A stretch of 37,389 nt of DNA, taken from positions 1 through 37,389 of the forward strand of contig NZ_JANINM010000276.1 in the NCBI RefSeq assembly GCF_024509055.1. The letters are read 5' to 3'. Of this stretch, positions 24,734-33,392 are shown piece by piece. The DNA is from Mesorhizobium sp. Its GTDB lineage: Bacteria > Pseudomonadota > Alphaproteobacteria > Rhizobiales > Rhizobiaceae. The notes beneath the pieces are model-generated. The model did not search any database, had not been told where the DNA came from, and saw only the letters and a program-made list of their open reading frames with translations. How positions within the stretch are numbered: position 1 is the first letter of the stretch; each line of letters opens with the position of its first letter. A program made the position numbers and the translations under genes.

Positions 24734-27208
24734 ATGAACGACCCTCATTCCCATTCCCAAGCCGGGGGTTGCGGCTGTTCGAAGCCTGCGCCTCAATCGG
24801 TCTCCACGCCCTCATCCTGTTGCGGGGGCGGCTCGGCCGCTCCCGCAAAGATCGAGCACGAACATCATCACACCGAAGCGGGCGGCTGCTGCTCGGGCAG
24901 TAAGGACAACGATGCCGCAGCAGCAGTGATCGACGCGGTGTGCGGCATGACGGTCGATCCCGCAAAAACGACACACCATGCCGAGCACGCTGGTCATGCC
25001 TATCATTTCTGTAGCGCAGGGTGCCGGAGCAAGTTTGTCGCCAATCCTGACGCCTATCTGAGCGATAAGCCGAAACCGGAGCCGATGGCGACGCCGGGGG
25101 CGATGTGGACGTGCCCGATGCACCCGCAGATTCGCCAGGAAGGGCCGGGAACTTGCCCAATCTGCGGCATGGCGCTCGAACCCGAAGAACCGTCGCTCGA
25201 CGATACTCCCAACCCTGAGCTGGTCGACTTCACGCGCCGACTGTGGGTGGCGGGCGCGCTCACGATCCCGCTGCTCGTCGTCTCGATGTTCGCGGAAATG
25301 TTAGGCCTGCATGTGGTTAGCCCTGCGGCCTCGCCTTGGGTCCAGCTCGCACTCACCGCGCCGATCGTGCTGTGGGCGGGCTGGCCGTTTTTCGAGCGGG
25401 GGTGGACATCGCTTCGTACCCGCCATCTCAATATGTTCACACTGATCGCGATCGGCGTAGGTGCCGCCTTCCTCTATAGCGTGGTCGCGACGCTCGCGCC
25501 GGGCATCTTCCCAGCGACCTTCCGCACGCATGGGAGCATGGTTCCCGTCTATTACGAGGCGGCTGGCGTCGTGGTGACACTGGTGCTGCTCGGGCAAGTG
25601 CTCGAACTGCGCGCTAGGGCGGCGACAGGGCGCGCGATCCGCGCTCTCATGGATCTCGCCCCCAAGACGGCGCGACGCTTGCAGCCTGACGGTTCTGAAG
25701 AAGAAGTCGGGCTTGCCGACGTGGCAACCGGTGACCGGCTGCGGGTCCGCCCCGGTGAAGCCATCCCGGTCGATGGCGTCGTGGTCGAGGGTCGTTCGTC
25801 GGTCGACGAAGCCATGCTCACCGGCGAACCCGCGCCGGTCCTCAAGGAAGTCGAGGCGATCGTTACCGGGGGCACCGTCAACGGGACGGGCAGCCTGGTG
25901 ATGGAAGCCCGCGCGGTTGGTTCGGACACGATGCTCGCGCGTATCGTCCGCATGGTCGCGGAAGCGCAGCGAAGCCGCGCCCCGATACAGGCGGTCGCCG
26001 ATCGGGTTTCAGGATGGTTCGTGCCGCTCGTCGTGCTGATCTCGATTGCGACCTTCATCACTTGGTCGCTGGTCGGCCCTGAGCCGCGCATGGGCCATGC
26101 CCTGCTTAACGCCATCGCAGTGCTGGTGATCGCCTGCCCGTGCGCGCTCGGGCTCGCCACGCCCATGTCGATCATGGTCGGCACGGGACGCGGCGCTCAG
26201 GCCGGCGTGCTGGTGAAGAACGCGGAAGCCTTACAGGGGCTGGAAAAGGTCGATACCCTTGTCATCGACAAGACGGGTACGCTCACGGAAGGCAAGCCCA
26301 AGCTGATCGCGGTCGAGACGGTCAGCGCGGTCGGAGAGAACGACATGCTCGCGCTTGCCGCGGCCGTCGAAGGCCAATCCGAACATCCGCTCGCGCACGC
26401 AATCGTCGTTGCCGCCAAAGAACGAGGATTGCAGCTCGGCACAGTCGCGGACTTTGCCTCGCAAACCGGGCTGGGTGTCAGCGCCACGGTGGGCGGCCGC
26501 TCGGTCGTGATTGGCAATGCGGTGCAAATGAGCCGGATCGGCGCTGATCTCAAGCCGGTCGACGCCGCGGCCGATCGTCACCGTGGCGAAGGCGCGGGCA
26601 TCATCCTCGTCGCGATCGACGGGGCGCTCGCCGGTCTGCTCGCAGTCGCCGATCCGGTGCGCGCATCGGCGCGCGACGCTATTGCCGCGCTTCGCAAGGA
26701 GGGCCTGCGGGTCGTCATGCTCACCGGCGACAATCGTGGGACGGCCGATGCTGTCGCGCGCGCCGTGGGCGGTCTTGATGACGTGCGCGCCGATCTGCTG
26801 CCGGAAGACAAGGCGCGTATCATCGGCGAGCTGAAAGCGAGCGGCGCAAGGGTCGCAATGGCGGGCGATGGGATCAACGACGCCCCGGCGCTCGCCGCCG
26901 CGGATGTCGGCTTGGCGATGGGAACGGGAACAGACGTGGCGATCGAAAGCGCCGGCATGACGCTCACGCGCGGCGATCTCTCGGCGATCGTGCGCGCCCG
27001 CAAGCTCGCTCGCGCGACGATGCGAAATATCCGCCAAAACCTGTTCTTCTCGTTCTTGTTCAACGGAATCGGCGTGCCGGTTGCGGCCGGCGTGCTTTAC
27101 CCGGTTGCCGGTATCCTGCTGTCGCCGATGCTGGCCGGTGCAGCGATGGCGCTCTCGTCCTTCACCGTGGTCCTGAACGCACTGCGGCTCAACGCGGTAA
27201 AGCTGTGA
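24734..27208 (+). CDS. copA: Copper-translocating P1B-type ATPase with Cys/His-rich N-terminus
   Basis: This 824-residue ATPase exports Cu(I) from the cytoplasm. The N-terminus carries Cys/His clusters (GGCGCS, SSCCGGG, HEHHH, GGCCSGS), then a YHS-like domain ([18 protein letters not shown], then CSAGCRSKF), then a heavy-metal-binding domain (CPMHPQ ... CPICGM) instead of standard CxxC HMA domains. Catalytic motifs are complete: TGEPAPV actuator, [12 protein letters not shown] with the CPC metal site, [10 protein letters not shown] with the phosphorylated Asp, SEHPLAHAI, and [11 protein letters not shown]. The start at 24734 has AAGGAG eight bases upstream. cueR overlaps its stop by GTGA. Confidence 0.95.
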   Translation: MNDPHSHSQAGGCGCSKPAPQSVSTPSSCCGGGSAAPAKIEHEHHHTEAGGCCSGSKDNDAAAAVIDAVCGMTVDPAKTTHHAEHAGHAYHFCSAGCRSKFVANPDAYLSDKPKPEPMATPGAMWTCPMHPQIRQEGPGTCPICGMALEPEEPSLDDTPNPELVDFTRRLWVAGALTIPLLVVSMFAEMLGLHVVSPAASPWVQLALTAPIVLWAGWPFFERGWTSLRTRHLNMFTLIAIGVGAAFLYSVVATLAPGIFPATFRTHGSMVPVYYEAAGVVVTLVLLGQVLELRARAATGRAIRALMDLAPKTARRLQPDGSEEEVGLADVATGDRLRVRPGEAIPVDGVVVEGRSSVDEAMLTGEPAPVLKEVEAIVTGGTVNGTGSLVMEARAVGSDTMLARIVRMVAEAQRSRAPIQAVADRVSGWFVPLVVLISIATFITWSLVGPEPRMGHALLNAIAVLVIACPCALGLATPMSIMVGTGRGAQAGVLVKNAEALQGLEKVDTLVIDKTGTLTEGKPKLIAVETVSAVGENDMLALAAAVEGQSEHPLAHAIVVAAKERGLQLGTVADFASQTGLGVSATVGGRSVVIGNAVQMSRIGADLKPVDAAADRHRGEGAGIILVAIDGALAGLLAVADPVRASARDAIAALRKEGLRVVMLTGDNRGTADAVARAVGGLDDVRADLLPEDKARIIGELKASGARVAMAGDGINDAPALAAADVGLAMGTGTDVAIESAGMTLTRGDLSAIVRARKLARATMRNIRQNLFFSFLFNGIGVPVAAGVLYPVAGILLSPMLAGAAMALSSFTVVLNALRLNAVKL

Positions 27209-27588
27209 ACATCGGAGCGGCGTCGGACGCCAGCGGCGTCTCCCAACGCATGATCCGCCACTATGAAAAGATTGGTTTGGTGCCCGCGCCGCCACGGCGC
27301 GGGAACTACCGGGACTACGCCGACGCTGACGTTCATCGGCTGCGATTTATCGCCAACGCGCGCGACCTGGGGTTCCCGATCGAGGAAATCCGCACGCTGC
27401 TGGGGCTGTGGTCGGATCGCGATCGGTCGAGCGCGGAAGTGAAGACGCTGGCGGAAGCCCGCGCTGCCGAACTGGGCCGCAAGGTCCGCGTCTTGGACGC
27501 CATGCGCCGCTCGCTTACCGGGCTCGCCCAAGCCTGTCATGGCGATGATCGGCCTGATTGTCCGATCATCGAACGCTTGGCTGAATAA
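27205..27588 (+). CDS. cueR: CueR-type copper-responsive MerR regulator
   Basis: This 127-residue MerR protein has an N-terminal winged helix ([20 protein letters not shown]), a long dimerisation helix, and a C-terminal loop with C111 and C119 ([13 protein letters not shown]), equivalent to E. coli CueR C112 and C120. A Ser near position 76 matches the residue typical of regulators for monovalent ions. The GTG start overlaps the copA stop as GTGA, so regulator and pump are cotranscribed. It would activate the copA promoter when cytosolic Cu(I) rises. Confidence 0.92.
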   Translation: MNIGAASDASGVSQRMIRHYEKIGLVPAPPRRGNYRDYADADVHRLRFIANARDLGFPIEEIRTLLGLWSDRDRSSAEVKTLAEARAAELGRKVRVLDAMRRSLTGLAQACHGDDRPDCPIIERLAE

Positions 27589-27640
27589 CTTGCGCGGCTA
27601 ACTTTTACTCCACTTGAGCGTGATCGTGCGTCGCACCGTT

Positions 27641-28302
27641 TCACGCGTTTCGCGCTGCGGCTTTGCCGCACCCCTCGATCGCCGCGCGGTTGGCCGTCAC
27701 GATCCTGTCGGCCCCGACGATGGCGCGGAACGCGGTGGGACTGGCGCTCTGGATCATACGCTGCCCGGCTTCCCAGCGGGGCAAGTCGAGCGTCCGCGCC
27801 GCCATGCGCTCGGGCCATTGCCAGCTCGCCGGTGCGATCTCGCGCGCGACCAGGCCCGGCACGATCGCCCATGCGAGGATGCCGGCCGCCACCCCACCCA
27901 GGGCAAACCATAGCTGCCGATTCTTCTGGTCGGCGCGTGTCCATGCGGACCCGGCGATGGCGCGAAGATCGGCCATGATGCGGGCCTTGTCCTCGCCCGC
28001 CTTGGCGAGCGCCGCCTGATCCTCGCGCCGGGCGGCGCTGCCCGCCGCGGCGATGCGCTGCGCCATCTGCTCCGGCGTCATCGCCAGCGCCGGGGCCGCT
28101 TTCAGGAATTGGCCGATGCGCGCGACGTTCTCGCCTGCCGTGTTCACGTTCTGCTGGAGCACGCCAAGCGTCTCGGTATGGTCGGGTATGTCGATCGCCG
28201 CGCTCGGCCGCCAAGCCCTCCACGGCGCAGCGCCAGCTCGCCGCGCATGGCCTCGAACGCCTCGGCCGCGCCTGCTCCGCCCTGATCGTCCTCGTTCGTC
28301 AC
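27641..28302 (-). pseudogene. DUF6118 family gene with two frameshifts
   Basis: The intact part (27641-28162) encodes a 173-residue C-terminal section with one membrane helix (WFALGGVAAGILAWAIVPGL), of the DUF6118 family common near mobilisation genes of sphingomonad plasmids. The natural N-terminus is readable upstream but in two other frames: from a GTG at 28302 (TNEDDQGGAGAAEAFEAMRG), then AVEGLAAER, then AIDIPDHTETLGVLQQNVNT. Frame breaks fall near 28225 and 28201, both in CG-rich runs. It is either a decaying gene or two sequencing errors. The function of the family is unknown. Confidence 0.6.
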
Positions 28303-28374
28303 CTGTCGTGAGCCTGCAACCCGTGATATTCCTCCGAGTTAATCAAAGGAGACCCAACAATCACCGGACCGGTC

Positions 28375-29622
28375 ATGCCTAAGACACCACACACGAAAGG
28401 CCCGGACGAAACCCTTTCTCTCCTCGCCGATCCCTATCGGTTCATCTCCAGGCAGTGCCAGCGCCTAGGCGCAAACGCTTTTGAATCCCGTTTCCTGCTG
28501 AAAAAGACCAACTGCCTTAAGGGGGCCAAGGCCGCCGAAATCTTCTACGATACGACCCGCTTCGAGCGCGAAGGTGCCATGCCGGTCGCTATTCAGAAGA
28601 CACTGCTGGGCCAAGGCGGCGTTCAGGGTCTGGACGGCGAGACCCATCGGCACCGCAAGCAGATGTTCATGGGCCTGATGACACCAGAGCGCGTGCGGGC
28701 GCTGGCGCAATTGTTCGAGGCCGAGTGGCGCAGGGCGGTGCCGGGCTGGACGCGCAAAGGAGAGATCGTCTTCTATGACGAGTTGCATGAGCCGCTGACG
28801 CGAGCGGTATGCGCTTGGGCGGGAGTTCCTCTTCCGGACGATGAAGCCGGCAACCGCGCGGGCGAGCTGCGGGCGCTGTTCGACGCCGCCGGCTCGGCGA
28901 GCCCAAGGCATCTTTGGTCACGGCTGGCCCGTCGTCGCGTCGACGCATGGGCGAAGCGGATCATTGAAGGCATTCGGGCCGGGAGCATCGGCTCGGGCTC
29001 GGGGACCGCGGCTTACGCGATAGCCTGGCATCGCGACCGGCACGACGATCTTCTTTCGCCGCACGTCGCAGCGGTCGAACTGGTAAATGTCCTTCGCCCG
29101 ACCGTCGCGATCGCAGTGTACATCACCTTCGTCGCCCACGCGCTGCAAACCTGTTCAGGGATCAGGGCGGCCTTGGTTCAGCAGCCGGACTATGCCGAGC
29201 TCTTCGTCCAAGAGGTCCGCCGATTCTATCCCTTCTTTCCCGCTGTGGTGGCGCGCGCGAGCCAAGATTTCGAGTGGGAGGGGATGGCCTTTCCGGAAGG
29301 GCGTCAAGTGGTGCTAGACCTTTATGGGAGCAATCACGACGCAGCGACCTGGGCCGACCCCCAGGAGTTTCGCCCTGAGCGTTTCAGGGCTTGGGACGAA
29401 GACTCCTTCAACTTCATTCCGCAGGGCGGCGGCGATCACTATCTCGGCCATCGCTGTCCCGGCGAATGGATCGTCCTCGCGATCATGAAGGTGGCGGCAC
29501 ACCTCCTCGTCAACGCGATGCGCTATGACGTACCGGACCAAGACCTGAGCATCGATTTCGCCAGGCTGCCAGCGCTTCCGAAAAGCGGCTTCGTGATGCG
29601 CAACGTCCACATAGGTGGCTAG
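28375..29622 (+). CDS. CYP152-family peroxygenase (fatty-acid alpha-hydroxylase, P450SPalpha type)
   Basis: This P450 uses hydrogen peroxide to hydroxylate long-chain fatty acids at the alpha carbon. The 415-residue protein carries the CYP152 hallmarks: R241 in NVLRPTVAIAV, which binds the substrate carboxylate in place of the usual acid-alcohol pair, and the haem loop FIPQGGGDHYLGHRCPGE with proximal ligand C361. Length and both key positions agree with what I recall of Sphingomonas paucimobilis P450SPalpha, so it may be nearly identical to it. No redox partner gene is nearby, as expected for a peroxygenase. A good ribosome binding site, AAAGGAG, lies 24 bp upstream of the ATG, oddly far. 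Confidence 0.95.
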   Translation: MPKTPHTKGPDETLSLLADPYRFISRQCQRLGANAFESRFLLKKTNCLKGAKAAEIFYDTTRFEREGAMPVAIQKTLLGQGGVQGLDGETHRHRKQMFMGLMTPERVRALAQLFEAEWRRAVPGWTRKGEIVFYDELHEPLTRAVCAWAGVPLPDDEAGNRAGELRALFDAAGSASPRHLWSRLARRRVDAWAKRIIEGIRAGSIGSGSGTAAYAIAWHRDRHDDLLSPHVAAVELVNVLRPTVAIAVYITFVAHALQTCSGIRAALVQQPDYAELFVQEVRRFYPFFPAVVARASQDFEWEGMAFPEGRQVVLDLYGSNHDAATWADPQEFRPERFRAWDEDSFNFIPQGGGDHYLGHRCPGEWIVLAIMKVAAHLLVNAMRYDVPDQDLSIDFARLPALPKSGFVMRNVHIGG

Positions 29623-29695
29623 GGCCGCGTGCCGTGGTGATGGTGATCGGCTCCGTTATCGACCGTTTGCGCGAGTACGGGGTGCGATGCGACAT

Positions 29696-30112
29696 CTACG
29701 CAGTCGAATGTTGGTTCAGCAAGTCGATCACGGCGCACCTCGCCGCCCCGTCGCCTTCGCAACGGTCGATGGTCGCAGCCAGCAGGCTTTCTAGTTGCGC
29801 CAGATCCTCCATCTTAGCGCGCACACGCTCTAGATGGTGAGCCGCGATCTCGCGGACCTCACTGCATGACGCCTGCGCAGAACCGCCAAGAGACAGGATC
29901 GCGCGCACCTCGGCCGGGGAGAAGCCGAGTTCGCGCGCGCGACGGACGAACCCAAGTGCGCGGACGTGACCGGTCCCATATACCCGCCGCCCGCCGCTTG
30001 TGCGGGGTGGCGTTGCGAGAACACCAACGCGCTCGAAGTACCGGATCGTCTCGATATTCACGCCAGTCCGGCGAGACAGCTCGCCGATCGTGATGCTTTC
30101 CTCAACGCGCAT
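29696..30112 (-). CDS. MerR-family thiophilic-metal regulator
   Basis: This 138-residue regulator has a MerR DNA-binding domain (ITIGELSRRTGVNIETIRYF) and cysteines C83, C118 and C126 in the positions used by MerR, CadR and PbrR for Hg, Cd or Pb. The spacing C118-x7-C126 is one residue shorter than in MerR (x8) and closer to CadR/PbrR types. AGGAG lies 10 bp before the ATG at 30112. It is divergent from merT, with a perfect 9-bp-arm palindrome between them. The frame extends upstream to 30376, but that part overlaps merT and is not MerR-like. The metal could be Hg, Cd or Pb. Confidence 0.88.
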   Translation of the reverse strand: MRVEESITIGELSRRTGVNIETIRYFERVGVLATPPRTSGGRRVYGTGHVRALGFVRRARELGFSPAEVRAILSLGGSAQASCSEVREIAAHHLERVRAKMEDLAQLESLLAATIDRCEGDGAARCAVIDLLNQHSTA

Positions 30113-30119
30113 ATATTGC

Positions 30120-30150
30120 TTGCTCCTGTAGTCACTACAGGATGCATAAC
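30120..30150 (+). promoter_or_regulatory. MerR-family operator/promoter for merT
   Basis: TTGCTC (30120-30125) and CATAAC (30145-30150) are separated by 19 bp. Between them lies the perfect palindrome TCCTGTAGTCACTACAGGA (30124-30142), with 9-nt arms around one base. This geometry is diagnostic of MerR-activated promoters. Confidence 0.75.
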
Positions 30151-30174
30151 GGGCTAACCCGCTAGAGGCGATAG

Positions 30175-30591
30175 ATGAACCAAGAGACCATCCCGCGTGA
30201 ACCCCTAGGCGCACCAACGTCACGACGTCGCGCCGACACGGGGCTATCCGCCCTCGGCGCGCTTGCGAGCTTAGCCGCTGTTCTAGCTGCGGCGTCATGC
30301 TGCGTCCTGCCCCTCGCACTCGCGGCGCTCGGCCTGGGGGCGGGCCTGTCCAGCAACTTCGCCGCGCTGATACCACTACGGTGGCCGCTAACGGCGACCT
30401 CCCTCATCGGCTTGGCTGCTGGGTGGTGGGCCTACGCGCAGCGGCGGAGGTCCTGTGCTGGGGACCGGTCCTGCACAATGCCGCTGCCCTCGCGCGCGAC
30501 ACCTATCCTGCTCGCGATTGGAACGGTTCTGACGCTTATCGCGTTCGCCTGGGACCTCCTAGAAGCGCCGCTGATGAACGCGCTTTCCTGA
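30175..30591 (+). CDS. merT: MerT-like mercuric ion transporter
   Basis: This 138-residue membrane protein has about three helices. C42-C43 lie in the first helix (LAAASCCVLPLALAALGLG), as in MerT, where the pair receives Hg(II). A second pair, C94 and C100, lies in the cytoplasmic loop (RRRSCAGDRSCTMP), corresponding to MerT C76 and C82. It is divergent from the MerR gene, and its stop overlaps the next start as TGATG. No merA reductase, merP or merB is present in the window, so transported metal would not be reduced by a local enzyme. Confidence 0.82.
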   Translation: MNQETIPREPLGAPTSRRRADTGLSALGALASLAAVLAAASCCVLPLALAALGLGAGLSSNFAALIPLRWPLTATSLIGLAAGWWAYAQRRRSCAGDRSCTMPLPSRATPILLAIGTVLTLIAFAWDLLEAPLMNALS

Positions 30592-30812
30592 TGCAGCTCA
30601 CCTCAACCCTGACCTGTCCCAAATGCGGCGGGGTGGCCACCGAAAGGATGCCCACCAACGCCTGCCAATTCTTCTATGATTGCCGGCATTGCGCGGTGGT
30701 GCTGCGGCCCCTGGCTGGCGACTGCTGCGTGTTCTGCTCATTTGGCGATGTCCCATGCCCTCCGATCCAGGAAGCGAAAGCAAACGGGACTGTGGCGGGC
30801 TGCTGCGGGTGA
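30591..30812 (+). CDS. GDCCVxC-domain small Cys-rich protein
   Basis: This 73-residue protein has Cys pairs at 9/12 (CPKC), 31/34 (CRHC), the signature GDCCVFCSFGDVPCPP (C45, C46, C49, C56) and a C-terminal CC at 71-72. It belongs to the GDCCVxC family, some members of which are selenoproteins; here all positions are Cys. These proteins are commonly encoded with MerT-type transporters. The start overlaps the merT stop, implying coupling. It may bind thiophilic metal delivered by MerT; this is inference. Confidence 0.85.
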   Translation: MQLTSTLTCPKCGGVATERMPTNACQFFYDCRHCAVVLRPLAGDCCVFCSFGDVPCPPIQEAKANGTVAGCCG

Positions 30813-31047
30813 GGCGATAGCTTCACGTTTCTTCGTGAACTGGGGTCCTGCTCGCCAAGGTCGCGCAAGCGAAATTGCCTACTTCGGTCTTATTCGACCG
30901 GTTCCTGACCTGCCTCAACTGCTCATTTTCGAGAGGGCATTTGAACAGGATAGCATTTCGGGCGCTTCAAAAACCCTTGCTCCTCCAGTTGCTAGAGCAT
31001 GTAACCGCAATTTGCTCTCCTGCGGACGGGGGGCTGGAGGTGGCTTT

Positions 31048-32277
31048 TTGACGGCCCGTGTTGAAGCAATCGGTATGTCTCGACGCTCATTAGTGGCGCG
31101 GCTGGTGGCCTGTGGAACCGGCTTGGTGCTCGGTTCTCCAACGCTCGCGCGACAGACTTCCCGGTCTGCGGCCTCGTGGAACTTCGGCGCGGCTCACCTC
31201 GAATGGGAGCCGCTGGAAGTCGGCACGGGTGATACCCTCCTTGTTTCGGCACAAGTGCGCGGAGTGCCGGCGCGGGCGGTGCTCGACAGTGGCAGCGGCG
31301 CGTCGATCATGAGCACGGCGCTCGCGGCGAAGCTCGGCTTGAACAATGGTGAGCGGCGCATGATTAGCGGGCTGAGCGCCAAGGCCCCGGTGCTGCTGGT
31401 CCGCGACATCGACGTACAGCTCGCCCGCGAAACCCGTCGCTTACCCTTTGCCGTTGTTGGTGATCTGAGTTCAGTGTCGGCGGCCTTCGGACGACCGATC
31501 GACGTTCTCCTCGGTGCCGATATGTTCACGGGCAGCTGCATCGCGCTCGATTTCGCGAACAGGCGTATGGCGGTCGTCAAGTCAGGCACGTTTCTCGCCG
31601 GCCCCGACTGGCGCGCTGTCGCGCTCGGACGCGGTGCCAAGCAGGAGCTGTTCATCCGGGCCTCCGTCGAGGGCCTGTCTCCCGTGCCCTTGATGATCGA
31701 TCTTGGCAGCTCGGCCGCGCTGATGCTCTCGTCGGCCTATGCCCGCGATCAAGGGCTGTTGAACGGGAAGCTCGTCTCGACCGCGGCGATCGGCGGCGTC
31801 GATGGCGTGCGAGTCAACGATGCTTTCACAACCCAGAACATCAACATTGAAGGGCTTGGCGTCTCGAACGTCCCCACACTCGGGATGAGAGCTTGGCTCT
31901 CCACCAGCACGGTTGGCAATGTCGGCCTACCGCTGATCGCTCAATTCGACGTGGTGTTCGACGTGACCGCCGGATTCGTGTGGCTCCGGCCACTCGGTCC
32001 TCGTCGTCGCCTGCCGATGCTGAAGGACCGTAGCGGCCTTGGCCTCGCAGCCTCACCAACGGCGCTCACCGTCGTTCATGTGGCGGCGAACAGTCCCGCG
32101 GAAAAGGCTGGCTGGGCGGTCGGCGACCGGATCGTGGCGGTGAACGGCCATTCGATCGATGCGAACTATACGCGTGGGGAGCTCTGGCAAGTGCGCTCCC
32201 GGCCTGCTGGCACCCTCGTAAAGCTGACGATGGCCTCGGGTGATGTGCGCGACCTCAGGCTAGCCGACTATTACTGA
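31048..32277 (+). CDS. Tat-exported retropepsin-like aspartyl protease with PDZ domain
   Basis: The protein of about 409 residues starts with a twin-arginine-type signal (MSRRSLVARLVACGTGLVLG). Two aspartyl-protease repeats follow, with catalytic motif LDSGSGAS in the first and IDLGSSAA in the second. A C-terminal PDZ domain (about the last 85 residues; SPAEKAGWAVGDRIVAVNGH) completes it. The TTG at 31048 has GGAGG seven bases upstream; the ATG at 31075 has a weaker site, and both would include the signal. The 235-bp gap before it shows no gene. Two-domain bacterial retropepsin-like proteins are poorly characterised; the substrate is unknown. Confidence 0.85.
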   Translation: MTARVEAIGMSRRSLVARLVACGTGLVLGSPTLARQTSRSAASWNFGAAHLEWEPLEVGTGDTLLVSAQVRGVPARAVLDSGSGASIMSTALAAKLGLNNGERRMISGLSAKAPVLLVRDIDVQLARETRRLPFAVVGDLSSVSAAFGRPIDVLLGADMFTGSCIALDFANRRMAVVKSGTFLAGPDWRAVALGRGAKQELFIRASVEGLSPVPLMIDLGSSAALMLSSAYARDQGLLNGKLVSTAAIGGVDGVRVNDAFTTQNINIEGLGVSNVPTLGMRAWLSTSTVGNVGLPLIAQFDVVFDVTAGFVWLRPLGPRRRLPMLKDRSGLGLAASPTALTVVHVAANSPAEKAGWAVGDRIVAVNGHSIDANYTRGELWQVRSRPAGTLVKLTMASGDVRDLRLADYY

Positions 32278-32690
32278 TCGGCTTGAGGGTGGCCTTTGCC
32301 GATCGCCTTCATGATCCGACAATCGGCCATGCGCGCCTTGGTGCAGCTCTGGCTGAGCATTGCCAACTCATCCCGCAACACCGCGAGTTGCGCCAGCCTC
32401 TCCTCAACATCCTTGAGGTGCTGAGCAGCGATAGCTGAGGCGGCACCACAATCCTGGTCCGGGTTCTGCGCCAGCCCCATCAACGATCGTATTTCGTCGA
32501 CCGAAAAGCCGAGCCGGCGACCGTTGCGGATGAAGTGCAAACGCTCGATGTCGCTGGCATCATAGGTTCTACGGCCCGACGCCGTGCGCGGGGCGGAGCG
32601 CAGCAACCCGATCGACTCATAAAACCGGATCGTCGTCACTTTTGTCGACGTCTCGCTGGCGAGCTGCCCAATCATCACCGGCTTCATCAT
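32271..32690 (-). CDS. PbrR/CadR-like MerR metalloregulator
   Basis: This 139-residue MerR regulator has a DNA-binding domain (QLASETSTKVTTIRFYESIG) and C81, C116 and C124, the three Cys positions of the PbrR/CadR/ZntR group. AAGGA lies five bases before the ATG at 32690; the longer frame to 33341 crosses the divergent CDF gene and is a shadow. Its stop overlaps the end of the convergent aspartyl-protease gene by 7 bp. It is divergent from the CDF-FTR1-LspA genes, a content typical of lead (pbr) loci, so Pb(II) is the likely inducer, with Zn or Cd possible. Confidence 0.88.
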   Translation of the reverse strand: MMKPVMIGQLASETSTKVTTIRFYESIGLLRSAPRTASGRRTYDASDIERLHFIRNGRRLGFSVDEIRSLMGLAQNPDQDCGAASAIAAQHLKDVEERLAQLAVLRDELAMLSQSCTKARMADCRIMKAIGKGHPQADQ

Positions 32691-32727
32691 GCCATCCTTG
32701 CTAATGCGAACGTGTCGCACATTTCGC

Positions 32728-32758
32728 TTGCTTCTACAGCGACTGGAGGTGGTAAGGA
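32728..32758 (+). promoter_or_regulatory. MerR-family promoter of the pbr-like cluster
   Basis: TTGCTT (32728-32733), an imperfect dyad CTACAGCGACTGGAG (32734-32748) and TAAGGA (32753-32758), with 19 bp between the hexamers, give the MerR-type layout. The -10 overlaps the CDF ribosome binding site, so the transcript leader would be very short. Confidence 0.5.
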
Positions 32759-32765
32759 AGGCCGC

Positions 32766-33392
32766 ATGAATGCTTCTACCGAAAGCTGCGGGTGCCACGG
32801 GGAGCCCGCGCGCGCGCAAACCGATCCGGCCTATCGCCGTGCGCTGCTGACCGTCGTGGTGCTCAACCTCGGCTTCGGAGTCGCCGAGCTGTTCGGCGGG
32901 TTCATCGCCGATAGCCAAGCGCTGAAAGCGGATTCCCTCGATTTTCTCGGGGACGGGTCGATCAGCCTTATCGGTCTTCTCGCGCTTGCCTGGTCCGCAC
33001 GGGCGAGGGCAAAGGTCGCGCTGACGCAGGGGTTGTTTCTCGGTGCGCTTGGCGTGGGCGTAATCGGTTTCGCGATTTGGCGCGCCCTGAACGCAACCGC
33101 GCCGGATGCCGAACTGATGGGCACAATCGGCGTTGTCGCGCTCGCGATCAATGTCGTGTCCGCCTTGGTGCTTGCGCGTTTCCGGGAAGGGGACGCCAAT
33201 GTTCGCGCGATCTGGCTGTTCAGCCGCAACGACGCGCTCGCCAATGTCGCGGTGATCGCCGCGGCCGGTCTGGTGGCGTGGACAGGAAGCGCCTGGCCGG
33301 ACCTCGCCGTCGCCGGCCTCATCGCCCTCCTGTTCCTCCACTCCGCTTATGAAATCGTCACTGGCGCTCGGCGCGAACTGGGAGAGCGGTAG
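32766..33392 (+). CDS. Cation diffusion facilitator-type transporter
   Basis: This 208-residue membrane protein has six predicted helices and the CDF signature region (FGVAELFGGFIADSQALKAD, then SLDFLGDG), with acidic metal-site residues in helices 2 and 5 (RNDALANVAVIAAAG). It is short for CDFs because the C-terminal cytoplasmic domain is missing. The N-terminus has a metal-binding-like ESCGCHGE. AAGGAAGG precedes the ATG at 32766. Its stop overlaps the GTG of the FTR1 gene. It probably exports divalent cations (Zn, Cd or Pb). Confidence 0.9.
   Translation: MNASTESCGCHGEPARAQTDPAYRRALLTVVVLNLGFGVAELFGGFIADSQALKADSLDFLGDGSISLIGLLALAWSARARAKVALTQGLFLGALGVGVIGFAIWRALNATAPDAELMGTIGVVALAINVVSALVLARFREGDANVRAIWLFSRNDALANVAVIAAAGLVAWTGSAWPDLAVAGLIALLFLHSAYEIVTGARRELGER

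Noticed and set aside
33058..33064. GCGTAAT inside the CDF gene as another ECF -10
   Set aside because: No AGGG box lies 13 bases plus hexamer upstream, and it is inside a coding region.
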